Source: Pristionchus mayeri (lineage: Eukaryota; Nematoda; Chromadorea; Rhabditida; Neodiplogasteridae). Taken from it: DNA of 64,000 nucleotides. The translations under genes were made by a program, and so were the position numbers. The stretch is from positions 25,886,365 to 25,950,364 of the forward strand of contig BTRK01000006.1 of assembly GCA_036245805.1 (NCBI GenBank). The letters are read 5' to 3'. Below, in pieces: positions 36,401 to 47,170 of the stretch (within the stretch, counting starts at the first letter, position 1; each line of letters starts with the position of its first letter). The notes under the pieces were generated by a model. The model did no database searches and had not been told where the DNA came from. It saw only the letters and a list, made by a program, of their open reading frames with translations.

Positions 36401-39400
36401 ATCTAAAAATGCGCAATATTCAATAGATCGAACCTAAAAATTTTCATACGATTTCGATAAAAGTGATTGTGAATAAACGCAAAATTCGAAATATTATACC
36501 TTCGTTCAATTTTAGCTCCTTCAGATGGGTAGAGGGGGACCATTTTTATTCTTTGCATTTGTAGCTCTGGATGCTAACTAACTATTAAAAAATTTAAATT
36601 AAAATCAAAATCCACCTTCCGTGGGAAGGTGGCGTATCCTGGCTTTGCCAGCAAAGTCAACAGCTAAGTGAATTTTGGCGAAATTTCAATTCAATAAAAG
36701 GAGTGAGATCATACTATTCATAACGATCAGTTCAATAAAAGTCCCGTGATCAACATCCAAAATTCGCGCTCAGGTGTCGCTATTGACAGATGTGCAAAGT
36801 ACGAATAAATAGAGCGCGAATTTTGGCTGTTGATCACGGGACTTTTATTGAACTGATTGTTAAGAATAGTATGATCTCACTCCTTTTATTGAATTGAAAT
36901 TTCGCCAAAATTCACTTAGCTGTTGACTTTGCTTGCAAAGCCAGGATACGCCACCTTCCCACGGAAGGTGGATCTCGGGACTTTTATTGGCGCAGAGCGA
37001 ATGATTTCTTTATGTTATTAGCGTTTTCAATTAAATGCATTGAAAGGGTAGAGAAGGGAAAGCATCGGCAAACATAGGGGTCGAAATAATTGAATTATCC
37101 CCCCCCCCCTTCATTCACCTCATTATGCATTGTAAATGAGGGCAAATGTAAAGTAACTCAGGTCGGAAGCTTTCGACTCCCTCCTCCGCCCTCTCCTCTA
37201 CCAGAGGGTACAATAGCAAAAACATAAAGTGTCCGTTCGACCCCAACAAAACATGCAGCCATGAGTAATTTAAGATGCTGATTTCGAAAATGGTACTAGT
37301 TTTACATTAATTTGAACTTTGTATTTCATAGTAGGCAGAGTATTGACAAATGGAGACGACTCGCCGTCTTTACAACCGTTGACATGGCCTGAGAGAGAGG
37401 CGCGGGGGAGGGAGAGAGGAGGAGGAGGCAGAGGGATAAATTCGCGCGGGAAAATGTTTGAAAGGCGTCAGCACCTAGATGGAGACCAATCTTTTCGAAA
37501 TTAGGCTCATTGGATTCGCCGTGTCAACATTAGTCTACAGTAGGTCGGTAGGAACTTGGATTTTCCATTGAGAGCTTGGATAGCCGAAAATGTGCCCGAA
37601 ACGCCAGAGGGGTCAAAATTTCGAACTTAAAGGCGATTTTCGCACCCTTCCAGTAGGATTTTCACAATTCTGAAAAGTCTCTAGGCGTGCATTCGTATAC
37701 GCTCTATCGAATGAGCTATAGCACGTCTCTCTACGATACTCGCGACCAACATCGCAAAATCCGGAACGCCATGAAACCGACAAAAATCGGAGTCAGCCTG
37801 AGGCACTTCCGGTTATGATAGACTTGAAATTTCGGAGTTAGCATTCCCTAGGCTTCCACCGAGGATCCCCAAATGCAGGATACGTGGATTTCCGTTTGAA
37901 CGTATGTCGATACCCTACCCTCTCAGGAACCTTTCCGGCAGTGGGAATCTCTCGTTTTCCGGTCAAAATTGCCTAAAGGGCTAAAAATAATGTAGAATTA
38001 AAAATAATGTAGAATTGAAAATTGCCTAAGGGCTAAAAATAATGTAGGGAGAAACCGTCTAAAAACGGCCGGCAACTAGAAATAAAGGCAGTTTGTGATA
38101 AGGCCCTGGCTGCCGTAACCAAAAACAGAACTGGAGGGCAGGTGTGTGTTCTAGAGTTATCCTACACGTAGTACTCGATGAGGGATATCCACCTGAATCA
38201 ACCGTTGTACGATGCGCATCTGCGCGCTGATGTTAAATACTATCAATAAATTACGGTAGTTATTTAACATCAGCGCGCCACAGTATTATGCCCTGTGCAA
38301 ATGGAGCAAACACTCGATGCACGCGTGGTGTGCCTCGTGGTGTGGTTGCATCAGCGGGGAGTCGAACCCGCGACAATGGCGTGCTAGCCCCGCCTCACCC
38401 GACTGAGCAAAATGGGACAGTTGAAAGAGCTAAGACTAGCGTGCCCTAGCGCTAACTCCATAGATCGAATAGTCATGCTGCGCAAATAATTTAAAAATTT
38501 TAAGAATTTATTTTTTGAGAAAAACGTGCCGCATTCTGAAGATTCTGATTATTCTTTACGCCCTCTATCCAACGGTGTATCATTTTTCATATTTTGCTCA
38601 TCGCCGGCTAAAATAAACGTACCCGCGAATCATAACGTGAAAATCGGATTTTGAGACTGCGGCACGTTTTTCTCAGCGGCGGCACGTTTTCCCAGAACGG
38701 GGTCACGTTTGTATTTATTCATTTTACGGGGCCAATAATATGATGAAGAATACTCAAGGTATTTGCTAAGGGAGGGTACGTTTTTTGACATGTCGATTAT
38801 CTACATGCTTTTCGATCTATGGCTAGCTCCCTCTCCTTTACTTCGCGCAGCTCACTCCACATACCAAGAGGAAAGGAGTATTTCAAAACAAGTTCCCACA
38901 CGATTATTACATGGACTTCCACACTGTATTTACAGTAATATTGTCTACTGATGAATTCTCCTTTCCTTTGTGTTCGCGATCGTTGAATAAACAGAAACAA
39001 TAATTTTATTTCCGAAAAGAAACATGCAAATGTGACAAAACAAATAGGCTTTATCTAGGATTCTCTCTTCGGTACTTGGCGATCTCAGTCTCGTAGCGTT
39101 TCTTATCGTCTTCTGCGCGTTTCCTCCACTCCTGCAATGACCACTTTAGAATCCCCTCTCAGACCCATTTCAGCATGACGGCACAGCGTGTCAAGAAATG
39201 TAAAAAACTCATTTGCGTGGTATCGGCAATAACATTCATTCTCGGATTAACGGGACAAAGGAGAGGTCTGAATTATAGGGCTTTTGACACTCTGATGGAC
39301 GCAAATGAGGTAATAAAGGGTACTCACAGTTTTATCAGAGAGCTTGTTCCACTCAACACCGGCTGCAAGTAAAATATGGTGCACACATGCGTAAACAGGA

Positions 39401-42400
39401 AAGCCATACCTGCATCCAGAGGAAGAATGCCGTAGTGGGCCTCTTCGGCATGTTGGATTCCTTAGCCTTTTTGATGGTTTTTGTTGCGCCCTTGGCCATT
39501 CTTCCTTCAACAAGGTAAAATTAGGAAAAATCAGATCGATGAATATTTAATACTGAAGATTCTAAAGGGTTTGAAAATCGAATTTAGTCGAAGTAACTAA
39601 TGTACAACAAAACGCGACATTCCCACGGTATTTTCTCCTCGATTTCATCATTTGATCGCTATTTCCTAAGTTTTCTCTGAATACTACTATGGGAAGTTGT
39701 GTTACAAAGCTGCAAGTATAATAAAAACCGTAAAGTATAATATTAGTATAATAAAAACCGGCAAAAAAAGTTGAAAAATACTAACCGGTTGCCTGTTGAG
39801 CGGCATCCTCCTTCGATCGTCGCTCATTATAGTTCAACCATTCCGAAGTAGCCTGGCATAACACTAGCATGATTCAAAACAACGGAAATACATAATAGTA
39901 CACATTTAGTAAAGAAAACGTTAAAAAAACCGAGGCTCATCCTCAAAATTGCTCAGAAATTTCGATAGAGTAATCGTGAAAATTTGTCACGTATTTCCGC
40001 GCAAGAGCTGGGTTTTCGGATTCATATTCTGTCTAGGCAGCGACAAACTGATTTTGCTTTTGCGCATTCTCTGTTGTCTTCATAATACTGTGGCGCAGGT
40101 GTGCGCTGATTTGGTAGGTTCGATCTATTGAAAATTGCGAATTTTTAGAGATATAACTCGTTCTGAATCAGAACTTCTGATCGAAAGCGAAATGGCAAAT
40201 TTTGAAATTTGAATTAAATGCGGCGCATTTCTCAATGCGCGATCTAGAACACGAAATAGACTACGCCTGAGCTACACTCACCGAGTACTACATGTATGCC
40301 AATTATGGAGGAATTAGAGTTTTCGCTAGTGCCAAGCGTCTACACAAAAATGTTCACTCACTCGGATAGTCTCTCTTATATATAAAGACCGCAGAGCATG
40401 ACCATTTCAGAATTCCAACTGACAGTACACGGGAAATGTCGACCACGCATCAATTTTCTTTTCAGTTTACGATTCCAAATCGTTTGAGAACTTTTGAAAT
40501 CTTTTTTTCAGTTGTTTTCTACATTTTATTTTTGATACAGATTATTTTTTCTTTTCCAAATGAATTCTCCCTATCTCAATTATATTCTCAGATCATTTTG
40601 ACCACTGTGAGGCCGGTATAATGCGGTTCATAGTGAAATTTAGAAAAGTTTATTACTAATTTCCACTCAATCGACCGATTATTGATTTGCTCCCTCTGCC
40701 ACACCTTATATTTCGTTACGCATACAATTTAGGGACTATAGCGTACACGTTACGGCCAAGCGCGTTAATCCGGCAGAGGGAGCATTGAAGTTACGTCGAG
40801 TTTTAGCCTGGAAAACCGCGATTTTTTGAGATGTTCATTTTTCTCGATCGATAATTGATTTGCTCCCTTTGCCATACCTTATATGAGGCCGTTTGCCTAA
40901 GAATCGAGCAAGGGCCGGCATAGTACAAAAATCGCGATTTCCTGTAATTATGTATTTTGGGGTAGTTGAAGGTGCTGAAAACGGTGGGAACATTCATTTT
41001 GTCTGCAGAGTTGCCGTTCGCTCCAGAAGGCGTCACGTCGATAACGCGTTCTTAAGCATATCTCATAATCGGAAGGTGCTAAATTTACGTGAGTAAGGTT
41101 CCTGGGGTAGAATTTCATGCTGATCACGCCTGTCTACTTCATTTTTCATGAATTTTTAAAATAATTTTTAAAAGTTCAACTTTTCATACTCACCGCCGAG
41201 CTTAGCGAGTTACATCGATAGAACCGCCGTGACGAGTGGATTCAGAATCTACAATTTCATCGAAATTCTCCTTGCGGTTTTTAAGATTGGAGTGAAAATG
41301 TGATGCCAAAACGGGGGAAAATGGGACAATCGCAGTCTCTCTATCCCTTCTCCCCCCTGGCAGTTTACGTTCTCTCGCCGCTCTCTCGCTTCCACACACT
41401 CTCGCCCATCCTTTCCCCTGTCGAGGGAAGAGACTGCGACTGCCTCATTTTCCCGATTTTTCGCATCACATTTTCACTCCAATCTTAAAAACCGCGAGGA
41501 TAATTTCGATGAAATTGTAGATTCTGAATCCACTCGTCACGGCGGTTCTATCGAAGGAACTCGCTAAGCTCGGCGGTGAGTCTACGAAAAGTTTAACTTT
41601 TAAAAATTATTTTAAAAATTCATGAAAAATGAAGTAAACAGGCGTGATCAGCATAAAATTCTACCCCAGGAACCTTACTCACGTAAATTTAGCACCTTCC
41701 GATTATGAGATATGCTTAAGAACGCGTTATCGACGTGACGCCTTCTGGAGCGAACGGCAACTCGGGAGAGAAAATGATTGTGTCCACCGTTTTCAGCACC
41801 TTCAACTACCCCAAAATACGGATATACTGAGAATTGAGATTTTTGAGCTGTGCCAGATCTCTCCGAATCTGCTCGATTCTTAGGCAAACGGCCTCATATT
41901 TCGTTACGAATACAATTGATGGACTCTATAGTACATGTTACGGCGAAGTGCGTTAATATGGCAGCGGGAGCATTAAAGTTACATAGAGTTTTAGACTGAA
42001 AACCCGCGACGTTTTGTGATGCCCACTTTCCTTCGATCGATAATGTACTTCCGTCCTTTGGCACACCTTATAGTGGTATGCCAATTCAATCTACTGATCC
42101 TAAAGAACGTTTTTTTGCGTAGTAAAGCCATGTGTCAACGTTACTTTCAAGATCTGAAAGCCGAACACCCGATGTTCCTTTGACAAACAGTGATAAGCTA
42201 TTTTCTTGGTCTGTGATTCCCAGAATGACATGTATATTAATTCGAAAACATATTTTCATATAATTTCAGTTTAAAAATGAAGAAAAATAAATAATGAAAA
42301 GTATGTAGATAAAAAGTCAGTTGCTGATTAAGCCAATGTTGGTAGGGGGAGCGTACTATATGTTAGCCTCGGCGTTAATTTTGTTAATTCGAATAATTAA

Positions 42401-45400
42401 TTTACTTCGTAAAATTTTTAATTTTTTGGTGTCGAAATCGTATCGGCAGCTCATAAACTATCGGATCCTATGCGCATTTTATTTTAGAAGCATTTTGAAG
42501 AAACCCACCTGCTCTCCCTACTTATATACATAATATAAACAAATATAGTTTGGAAAAATGAACTAAGTTTACAACAATTAAAAATGAACATTACTTAGCA
42601 TAGGCATCGTGGGTTGCACGGTGCCGAGCGTGTGATAAACTTTCCGTGTTTTCAGATACTGCTCTCTCTTCACACCACGGATTATTGTATTTATATTTAT
42701 AGATTTATTTGATTAATCGTAGAAAAATTGTATATTTTTTCTTCGGGAATCTCTTCGTCCATGTTATAGCTACCCCCCACGAACATTCATTTCTGGTTCA
42801 ACAGCTGAAATCATCGACGTTTAGCGTGTTCTAACATGACATTTTCTTTTCAGATTATCGACTAGCCCCATCCTTAACTGCTGTTCCCGTTTAAATTGAC
42901 CATGTTGTCGGTGTTCCCCTTGCTCTTACCAGCCTGTACGTGTATAGTATGCCCAATTTTTGTCACTCGGAAGTACTGAAAATGTCGATTGAAACACGAA
43001 CAACCACTGATTTCGATGTTTTTCCGTTGGGGCTTCTAGAAATCTCTTTCCCGTTCAAATTGACCATGTTGTCGGTGTTCCCCTTGCTCTTACCTACCTG
43101 TGCGTGTATACTATGCCCCATTTTTGTCACTCGGAAGTACTGAAAATGTCGATAGAAACGGCAAGAACCACCAATTTCTTCCTATCAAGCTCGTGGTTGC
43201 TATTCCGATCATTTATATTTATTTCATTATATGTTCGGAGCAAGTTCGATTCACATAAAAGACACTTTCGCATAAAATAAACTAAAGTAAATGCAAATTA
43301 TTTGTTCTAAAAATAGGGAGCGCAGGCGGGTTTCTTCAAAATGCTTCTAAAATAAAAAGCGCGTAGAATCCAATGGTTTATGAGCTGCCGATACGATTTC
43401 GACAACAAAAAATTAAAGATGTTGCGAAATAACTTAATTATGCGAATTAACAAAATTAACGCCGAGGCTAATATACCGTACCCCATCGAATCGGCCTTGT
43501 CGAAATCAGCGACTGACTTTTTTTCTCAATATTTTTATTAATTATTTGTTCACGGCATTTCGCGCACACACAAAACCAAGACTCCGCCCACTACACCACC
43601 GCCAGGTTGCGGCATGGTGCGCGCACCTGGCCGCCGTACACAAGACCGGAGCCGTAAAAAAGACATCGCAGAAACCCTTATATCGATTGAAAATATCGAT
43701 TGATTTTTGGTCCTAGGCCGACATCCCTTGTGCAACGTAAATGGATACGGTATCATTCAAATTTTTAATTATTCCCTCGGTTGTGTGAACAAAAATCGGC
43801 GAGTGCGTTTGGGGGTCTGTAAGTCGTTTCGTCAACCGGCAATTCGGACCGTGAAATGCCGTGTTGTTCTTCATTTTTTCTATAAAAATATGTTTTCGAA
43901 TTGATCTAAATGCCATTCTGGGAAATAGAGACTGAGAAAATATTTTATCACTGATATTTAATGAAGATTCGGGAAGAGCAGGGTCGCAGGTTGTCAGCTT
44001 TCCGATCGATACAACGCAATTGCTCCAAGTGCCAGATGGATGGGAAAGGTGTGATTATGTGCTCTAGTGTCATTAGAATGGACTCACGAACATAAATAGC
44101 ATCTGGCAGTTGGCGCAAAGCAAATATCGATCGAGAAAAATGAACATCTCAAAAAATCGCGGTTTTCCAGGCTAAAACTCGACGTAACTTCAATGCTCCC
44201 TCTGCCGGATTAACGCGCTTGGCCGTAACGTGTACGCTATAGTCTCTAAATTGTATACATAACGAAATATAAGGTCTGGCAAAGGGAGCAAATCAATTAT
44301 CGGTCGAAAGAGTGCAAACTGGAAACATACTTTTCTAAATTAACTATGAAACGCAATATACGGGCCTCAAAGTGATCAAGATGATGTGGAAAGATAATTG
44401 GCACAGGTAGAATTCATTTGGCTAGGAAAAAAATAATCTTAATTAAAAATAAAGTATTGAAAACAACCGAAAAAGATTGGAAAAAAACTGAGGGCTGGCG
44501 TTGTGTGCATGTGTCGAGATATTTGGTATACTGTTAGGGACCGCGGAGCTCCGTCCTTTCTGCCGTTCACCATTTTTTGCATTGGGAAAACACACACACC
44601 ATCACACCACCATTTTATTTATTTATTTTCTCAGGTTTAATTAATTTTAATTAATTACTTTTTGCGTACAATCGATAGGCATAATCACGAACTATTAACT
44701 GAATTAAGTAATTTAGAGGTTGTAAAACATAAATAAATGGATTGTTAGAAAATTGCGCCTCACATTTTCCTAATGATTTGCATTTTTCTCTTTAAATCGG
44801 AGTGCACAGTTTTAGTTCTCTATTCAGTTGATTGCGCTAACCATCCCTGTACTCTGTAGAGGAACTAGTGATGCTCGGGGTTCGTTCGCAAGCATGATAT
44901 ATGACTCTTTCTGAGACACTGCCGTCACTTTTGTCAGTTAATCTTGATTTTCTCCATTTTTCTGAGTGCACAGTTTGACTTGAACCTTTAATCACATGCA
45001 GCCACCTTCCCTCCGTCCTAAACAGGCACTAAAAATTACGGTCCGTCGTTCGCAGACTTGTTTATAGCAGTCCAAGTTCAAAATGGGCAAAAGCTCGATT
45101 CTCGGGCTGTACAACAGTAGAGCGCGATTAATTGGTCTTGAGCACATCGTTCGCATATGTTATCAAATTAAACAGTAAAAAATAAAAATTTAATAATGAT
45201 ACAATGCATTAATTTATTTTTGAAAATATCCTTGTCTCAGAAGTAACAAATTCGCCCCAACTCAACCAAAAAATTACGGTAGATCTCTGGTAAAATGTCT
45301 ATTTTTCAAAGGTATATTTATTAGTGCTAATATTTTTTTCAATGACTATTATTGCTCATAATCGATTCCGCAACCTCGATTTCATAAGATAAGAATCGCG

Positions 45401-46080
45401 GAATTGATTCAGAATGTATTTTTTAACACCCCTCCGCGGTCCCTATATACTGTATCTTTGAAACCTAAAATAACCGCACTCTGCTGTCCCTATCTAAAAA
45501 ATATGGAAAATATTGAATTATTGGATGAAAAATCTGACACACTTGAACTCGACCAATCATACGGTAGATCTTCATTCCCGTTCTCAATTTGTAAAAATCG
45601 CTTTATTTTTGTTATTTTGAATAGTTCTAACGTTTTCTCTGTTGCGCTAGAATCAGCATCGCCAATTCCATAGGTTTGATTCATTGTGCAATTTATTTAC
45701 TGATTTTAAAAAATACCCATTGCCATTGCTAACATTACTGCTAAAATATTTCCATGGACCGATAGATCTCGAAAATAGAGCGGGGTCAGTCACGTAATAA
45801 TTTAAATTTATCACACTCGAAAATTGAAGAAATCGTTTACAAAATGTAAGCTCCAGATTCCGATCCGAAACTGGGATTCTCAGAGTGAGGAATTCAGACT
45901 TATTTTCTTGGGAAGTCCACTTTGTATTACCCAGGAATAGCTCGTTTCTCTTGTGAGAGGAGTGATGTCTTTAAAAAAGGCAAACAAACCGTAAGCATTC
46001 TCTTCACTTGCTCCCCCATAGTAGTTGATAATCTCTCGATAAACGACGTATCCAAGAGACTTGTACAGGGCAACAGCAAC
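24421..46080 (-). CDS. naa-20: NAA20, catalytic subunit of NatB N-terminal acetyltransferase (last two exons, 21.5 kb intron)
   Basis: NatB acetylates the N-termini of proteins starting Met-Asp/Glu/Asn/Gln. Exon 46080-45990 encodes VAVALYKSLGYVVYREIINYY.., the conserved end of the GNAT fold, and stops after ENAY at a GTTTGT donor in phase 1. Exon 24503-24421 supplies D-MRKALSMDGQKKSVIPL.. and ends ..VECDDF with TAA, matching the NAA20 C-terminal D-M-R-K-A-L..KKS-I-P-L block. Phase and family order agree exactly although the exons are 21,486 bp apart. The gap holds a gypsy element, several foldbacks and an HMG-box gene. Earlier exons (N-terminus, acetyl-CoA loop) were not found up to 64000. 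Either one giant intron or a gene split by rearrangement. Confidence 0.75.
24543..24580 (+). mobile_element. Solo left end of a TTAA element
   Basis: TTAAAGTTACCAGACGAGGA followed by CGAAATCCTGAT, then unrelated sequence. It lies 40 bp upstream (on the gene strand) of the last naa-20 exon. Confidence 0.7.
24815..26440. mobile_element. Long foldback element interrupted by a 315 bp insertion
   Basis: Left arm from GAGACAGCCGTTAAGAGACC to about 25450, right arm from 25500 to 26430, centre near 25470. The right arm is broken at 25774-26088 by an unrelated GC-richer segment flanked by direct TATGACCGTT, so that segment is itself an insertion with a target duplication of about 9 bp. The open frame at 25701-25991 spans this junction and is not a gene. 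Confidence 0.75.
26464..30447 (+). mobile_element. Decayed Ty3/gypsy LTR retrotransposon (gag-PR-RT-RNase H)
   Basis: In order: gag (26464-26952, then continuing in another frame from about 26934), a C-C-H-C zinc knuckle (27389-27430) in a third frame, an aspartic protease with LDTGSS (about 28633) in a frame with upstream stops, reverse transcriptase with YLDD (29410-29424) and RNase H with TDASDYGIG (29850-29880) to about 30230. The RT frame passes directly from VLDINQ to SSKKYL, so the block with the first catalytic aspartate is missing. No integrase and no LTRs were found. It ends at a 17-base C tract and is split by a foldback at 27466-28509. Not functional. Frames are described, not rejoined. 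Confidence 0.85.
27466..28509. mobile_element. TA-target foldback element inside gypsy
   Basis: Ends TCAGTGCGTTCGCCTAAGAATCG and inverse, flanked by TA. Arms about 450 bp, centre near 27990. The terminal core CGTTCGCCTAAGAATCG is shared with the foldback at 40884-41896. Confidence 0.8.
30455..30772 (+). other. Possible coding exon(s) of unknown origin after the gypsy fragment
   Basis: A GC-richer island with two short open frames: ..DAPLIEDASLRQMVRSRLEL ending near 30577, and LPAIHQLLLGVTQGQQMLL.. ending at a good donor (CAG|gtacgt) at 30763. Could be another gag fragment or a host exon; no family recognised. Confidence 0.25.
30840..33200 (+). repeat. Large dispersed repeat, copy A (interrupted)
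   Basis: Starts CAAATATCTCGACACATGCA; recognisable blocks include GAATTCTCCCTGTGCCAATTAT, ACGTTACGGCCAAGCGCGTT, GGCAGAGGGAGCATTGAAGT and TTTAGCCTGAAAACCGCG. Copies B (40470-42530) and C (43220-44550, inverted) share them. The GC-rich repeat copy 3 is inserted at about 32787-32930, and a 114 bp hairpin lies at 31317-31430. No protein recognised. Confidence 0.65.
32787..32930 (-). repeat. GC-rich dispersed repeat, copy 3
   Basis: CACGGCCCTCCGCTCCCCCG at left is the inverse of the end of copies 1 and 2. It interrupts large-repeat copy A relative to copy B. Confidence 0.6.
33541..34290. mobile_element. Foldback element
   Basis: Arms about 370 bp starting TTTGGTTTATTGATGCTATT and ending with the inverse; central inverted ATATCGATTTACTAA around 33930. 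Mirror-image open frames only. Confidence 0.8.
34430..35700. mobile_element. Nested foldbacks, including TACGGTA-type copy A
   Basis: Outer arms near 34500-34700 and 35510-35700 (TGAATATTTCTGGGGGT.. and inverse). Inside, 34735-35285 is a foldback rich in TACCGTA/TACGGTA and CAATCGATNNTACAGTAC, also found at 48030-48900 and 52350-54540. 35290-35510 is unpaired. Confidence 0.75.
36200..36435 (+). repeat. Foldback arm shared with 40120-40390 (-) and 46605-46944
   Basis: Blocks GGCACTAGCGAAAAATCGA, TACATGTAGTACTCAGTGAG, TTTAGTGTTCTAAATCGCG and CGTTTTCGGACT-like. The inverse arm lies at 40120-40390, 3.7 kb away. Confidence 0.65.
36609..36972. mobile_element. Near-perfect 364 bp foldback element
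   Basis: Starts TCCACCTTCCGTGGGAAGGT and ends with the inverse; arms about 160 bp with few mismatches around a spacer of about 45 bp. The arms repeat TTCAATAAAAG near both sides. Confidence 0.85.
36973..38335. other. No gene recognised
   Basis: Contains a C tract (37100-37109), a purine-rich GGGAGAGAGGAGGAGG stretch (about 37408) and, at 38140-38260, a fragment related to the foldback at 49430-49620 (TCTAGAGTTATCC.CACGTAGT). Confidence 0.35.
38336..38405 (-). repeat. tRNA-Ala-like pseudogene or tRNA-derived repeat
   Basis: On the minus strand TTGCTCAGTCGG (A-box-like), CTAGCAC loop with AGC in anticodon position and GGTTCGACTCC (B box). The acceptor ends do not pair, so not called as a functional tRNA. 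Confidence 0.5.
39051..39499 (-). CDS. HMG-box protein, middle of the box missing, nested in the naa-20 intron
   Basis: Exons 39499-39410 (MAKGATKTIKKAKESN, MPKRPTTAFFLWMQ), 39362-39328 (GVEWNKLSDKT) and 39131-39051 (EWRKRAEDDKKRYETEIAKY.., TAA) form the two ends of an HMGB-type HMG box, a DNA-bending chromatin domain. AATAAA follows the stop at about 39006. Introns are 47 and 196 bp with good GT/AG ends. Exon 1 ends in phase 0 but exon 2 needs phase 1, and the family has about 22 residues between FLWMQ and GVEW. An exon of 3n+1 bases is therefore absent from the 47 bp intron. A 67 bp exon candidate of exactly that phase lies upstream at 39786-39852. Pseudogene, assembly loss or unusual splicing. 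Confidence 0.7.
39786..39852 (-). CDS. 67 bp candidate exon (phase 0 to 1)
   Basis: Acceptor ttatgccag and donor gttagt enclose ATSEWLNYNERRSKEDAAQQAT plus one base. It could be the last helix of a second upstream HMG-box gene, ending via an acceptor at about 39710 (..AL then TAA), or the missing middle exon of the 39051 gene in the wrong order. The sequence is charged and helical but not diagnostic. Confidence 0.35.
40470..42530 (+). repeat. Large dispersed repeat, copy B
   Basis: Same blocks as copy A, interrupted by the foldback at 40884-41896. The end CCACCTGCTCTCCCTACTTAT parallels CCGCCTGTGGTCCCTACTTAT of copy A. Confidence 0.65.
40884..41896. mobile_element. TA-target foldback element, 1013 bp
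   Basis: Ends TGAGGCCGTTTGCCTAAGAATCG and inverse, TA at 40882-40883 and 41897-41898. Copy A of the host repeat shows the empty site (CCTATATTTCGTTAC, about 32065). Inner hairpin arms GTGATGCCAAAACGGG / CGCATCACATTTTCACTCC flank the centre near 41380. Confidence 0.85.
42886..43163 (+). repeat. Tandem duplication, period about 164 bp
   Basis: CCCGTTTAAATTGACCATGT..ACTGAAAATGTCGATTGAAAC at 42886 is repeated at 43050 (CCCGTTCAAATTGACCATGT..GTCGATAGAAAC). No gene recognised. Confidence 0.7.
43220..44550 (-). repeat. Large dispersed repeat, copy C (inverted)
   Basis: Inverse of the blocks in copies A and B. A 140 bp segment (43550-43690, GCCCACTACACCACCGCCA.., related to 9745-9885) is inserted. 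Confidence 0.65.
44551..45989. other. Part of the naa-20 intron, repeat-derived
   Basis: 45480-45760 is the inverted partner of 5650-5950. The minus-strand frame 45490-45684 lies wholly in that repeat. Nothing else recognised. Confidence 0.4.
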
Positions 46081-47170
46081 CTGAGAATATACTACACCGT
46101 TTTAAGATAACTCCTTCGACGGGGCTTCCAGCTGGTTACCCACTTCGAATGTCGCTGTTGCTGTTTTTATATCGAAGCACATCCCACCGCCCTCACTTCA
46201 ATTTATTTTTAGACAATTCATCTCCGCCCCTCCAAAGAATCCAAAATTTCTAGAAGATTCCCTTCTCTGTGGAAGATTCTGGAGTTTCACGACAGTTACA
46301 ATCCAAATTTACGGTGCTCTCTCAATTTGACACTCTCTGCCTTCCGCACTCCTCGTATGATGCCACCCAATTTCATCTCTCATTATCCTCTTCTAGACTG
46401 TGCTTCACAGGAGTCAAGTTGAATTGGAAGATAAGTAGATGCAATAATTAACTTCCGCCTTGTGCATAAGCCATTCCGTCTTCACCAGGCCCCGCCTCCT
46501 TCCCTCATACCCGCTCGCGTTTCGACGACTCAATTGGCGATAATATCGGGAAAGCGTTTAAGAGGGACTTTTCGACTCAGTGAACATATTTGTAGATACC
46601 CTTGGTACTAGGCCAAAAATCGAATTCCTCCTAGATGTGTACACATGTAGTACTCGATGAGTGTAGCTCAGCCATGGCCTATTTAGTGTTCTAAATCACG
46701 TGTAGAAAAATGGAACGCACTTTAGTCTGAAAACGCCATTTTTTTGAAAATTTGTCATTTCGGTACCGATCCGAACGGCTGTTTCAAAAAATAGGAAATA
46801 TCCTGACGAGCATGCACGGCAAGTTTCATAATTATGGGATTTAAAATATATGAGGAACATCAAAATTTCGAAAAAAAATTCAATTTTAATTTGCATCTCC
46901 TTTGGACGATATGAGATTGACACTTTAATTTGTTTCTATATATACAGGGTGCGGAGAAAGTATGGCAACAAGGATTTAACCATGTATTTTCTTTCAAAAC
47001 CATCGAACACTTTTGAAACGGTACACAGCATTTATCAGAGATATTAGAAACATAACAACGAGAGGTTATTCTATTTGACCTCCGTTAGCCTTGATGACAG
47101 CCTTGAGACGAGAAGGAACTGACTCGACGACGGCCCGAAGGTACTTCTAATCGATCTTGTCTCATGCCTT

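Noticed and set aside
45490..45684. 64-codon minus frame as a naa-20 or other exon
   Set aside because: Located wholly in a dispersed repeat also found at 5650-5950, where the frame is broken.
46110..46500. Upstream naa-20 exons on the minus strand
   Set aside because: Examined for the expected WHGHVTA and FVDLFVR blocks; only short unmatched frames were seen.
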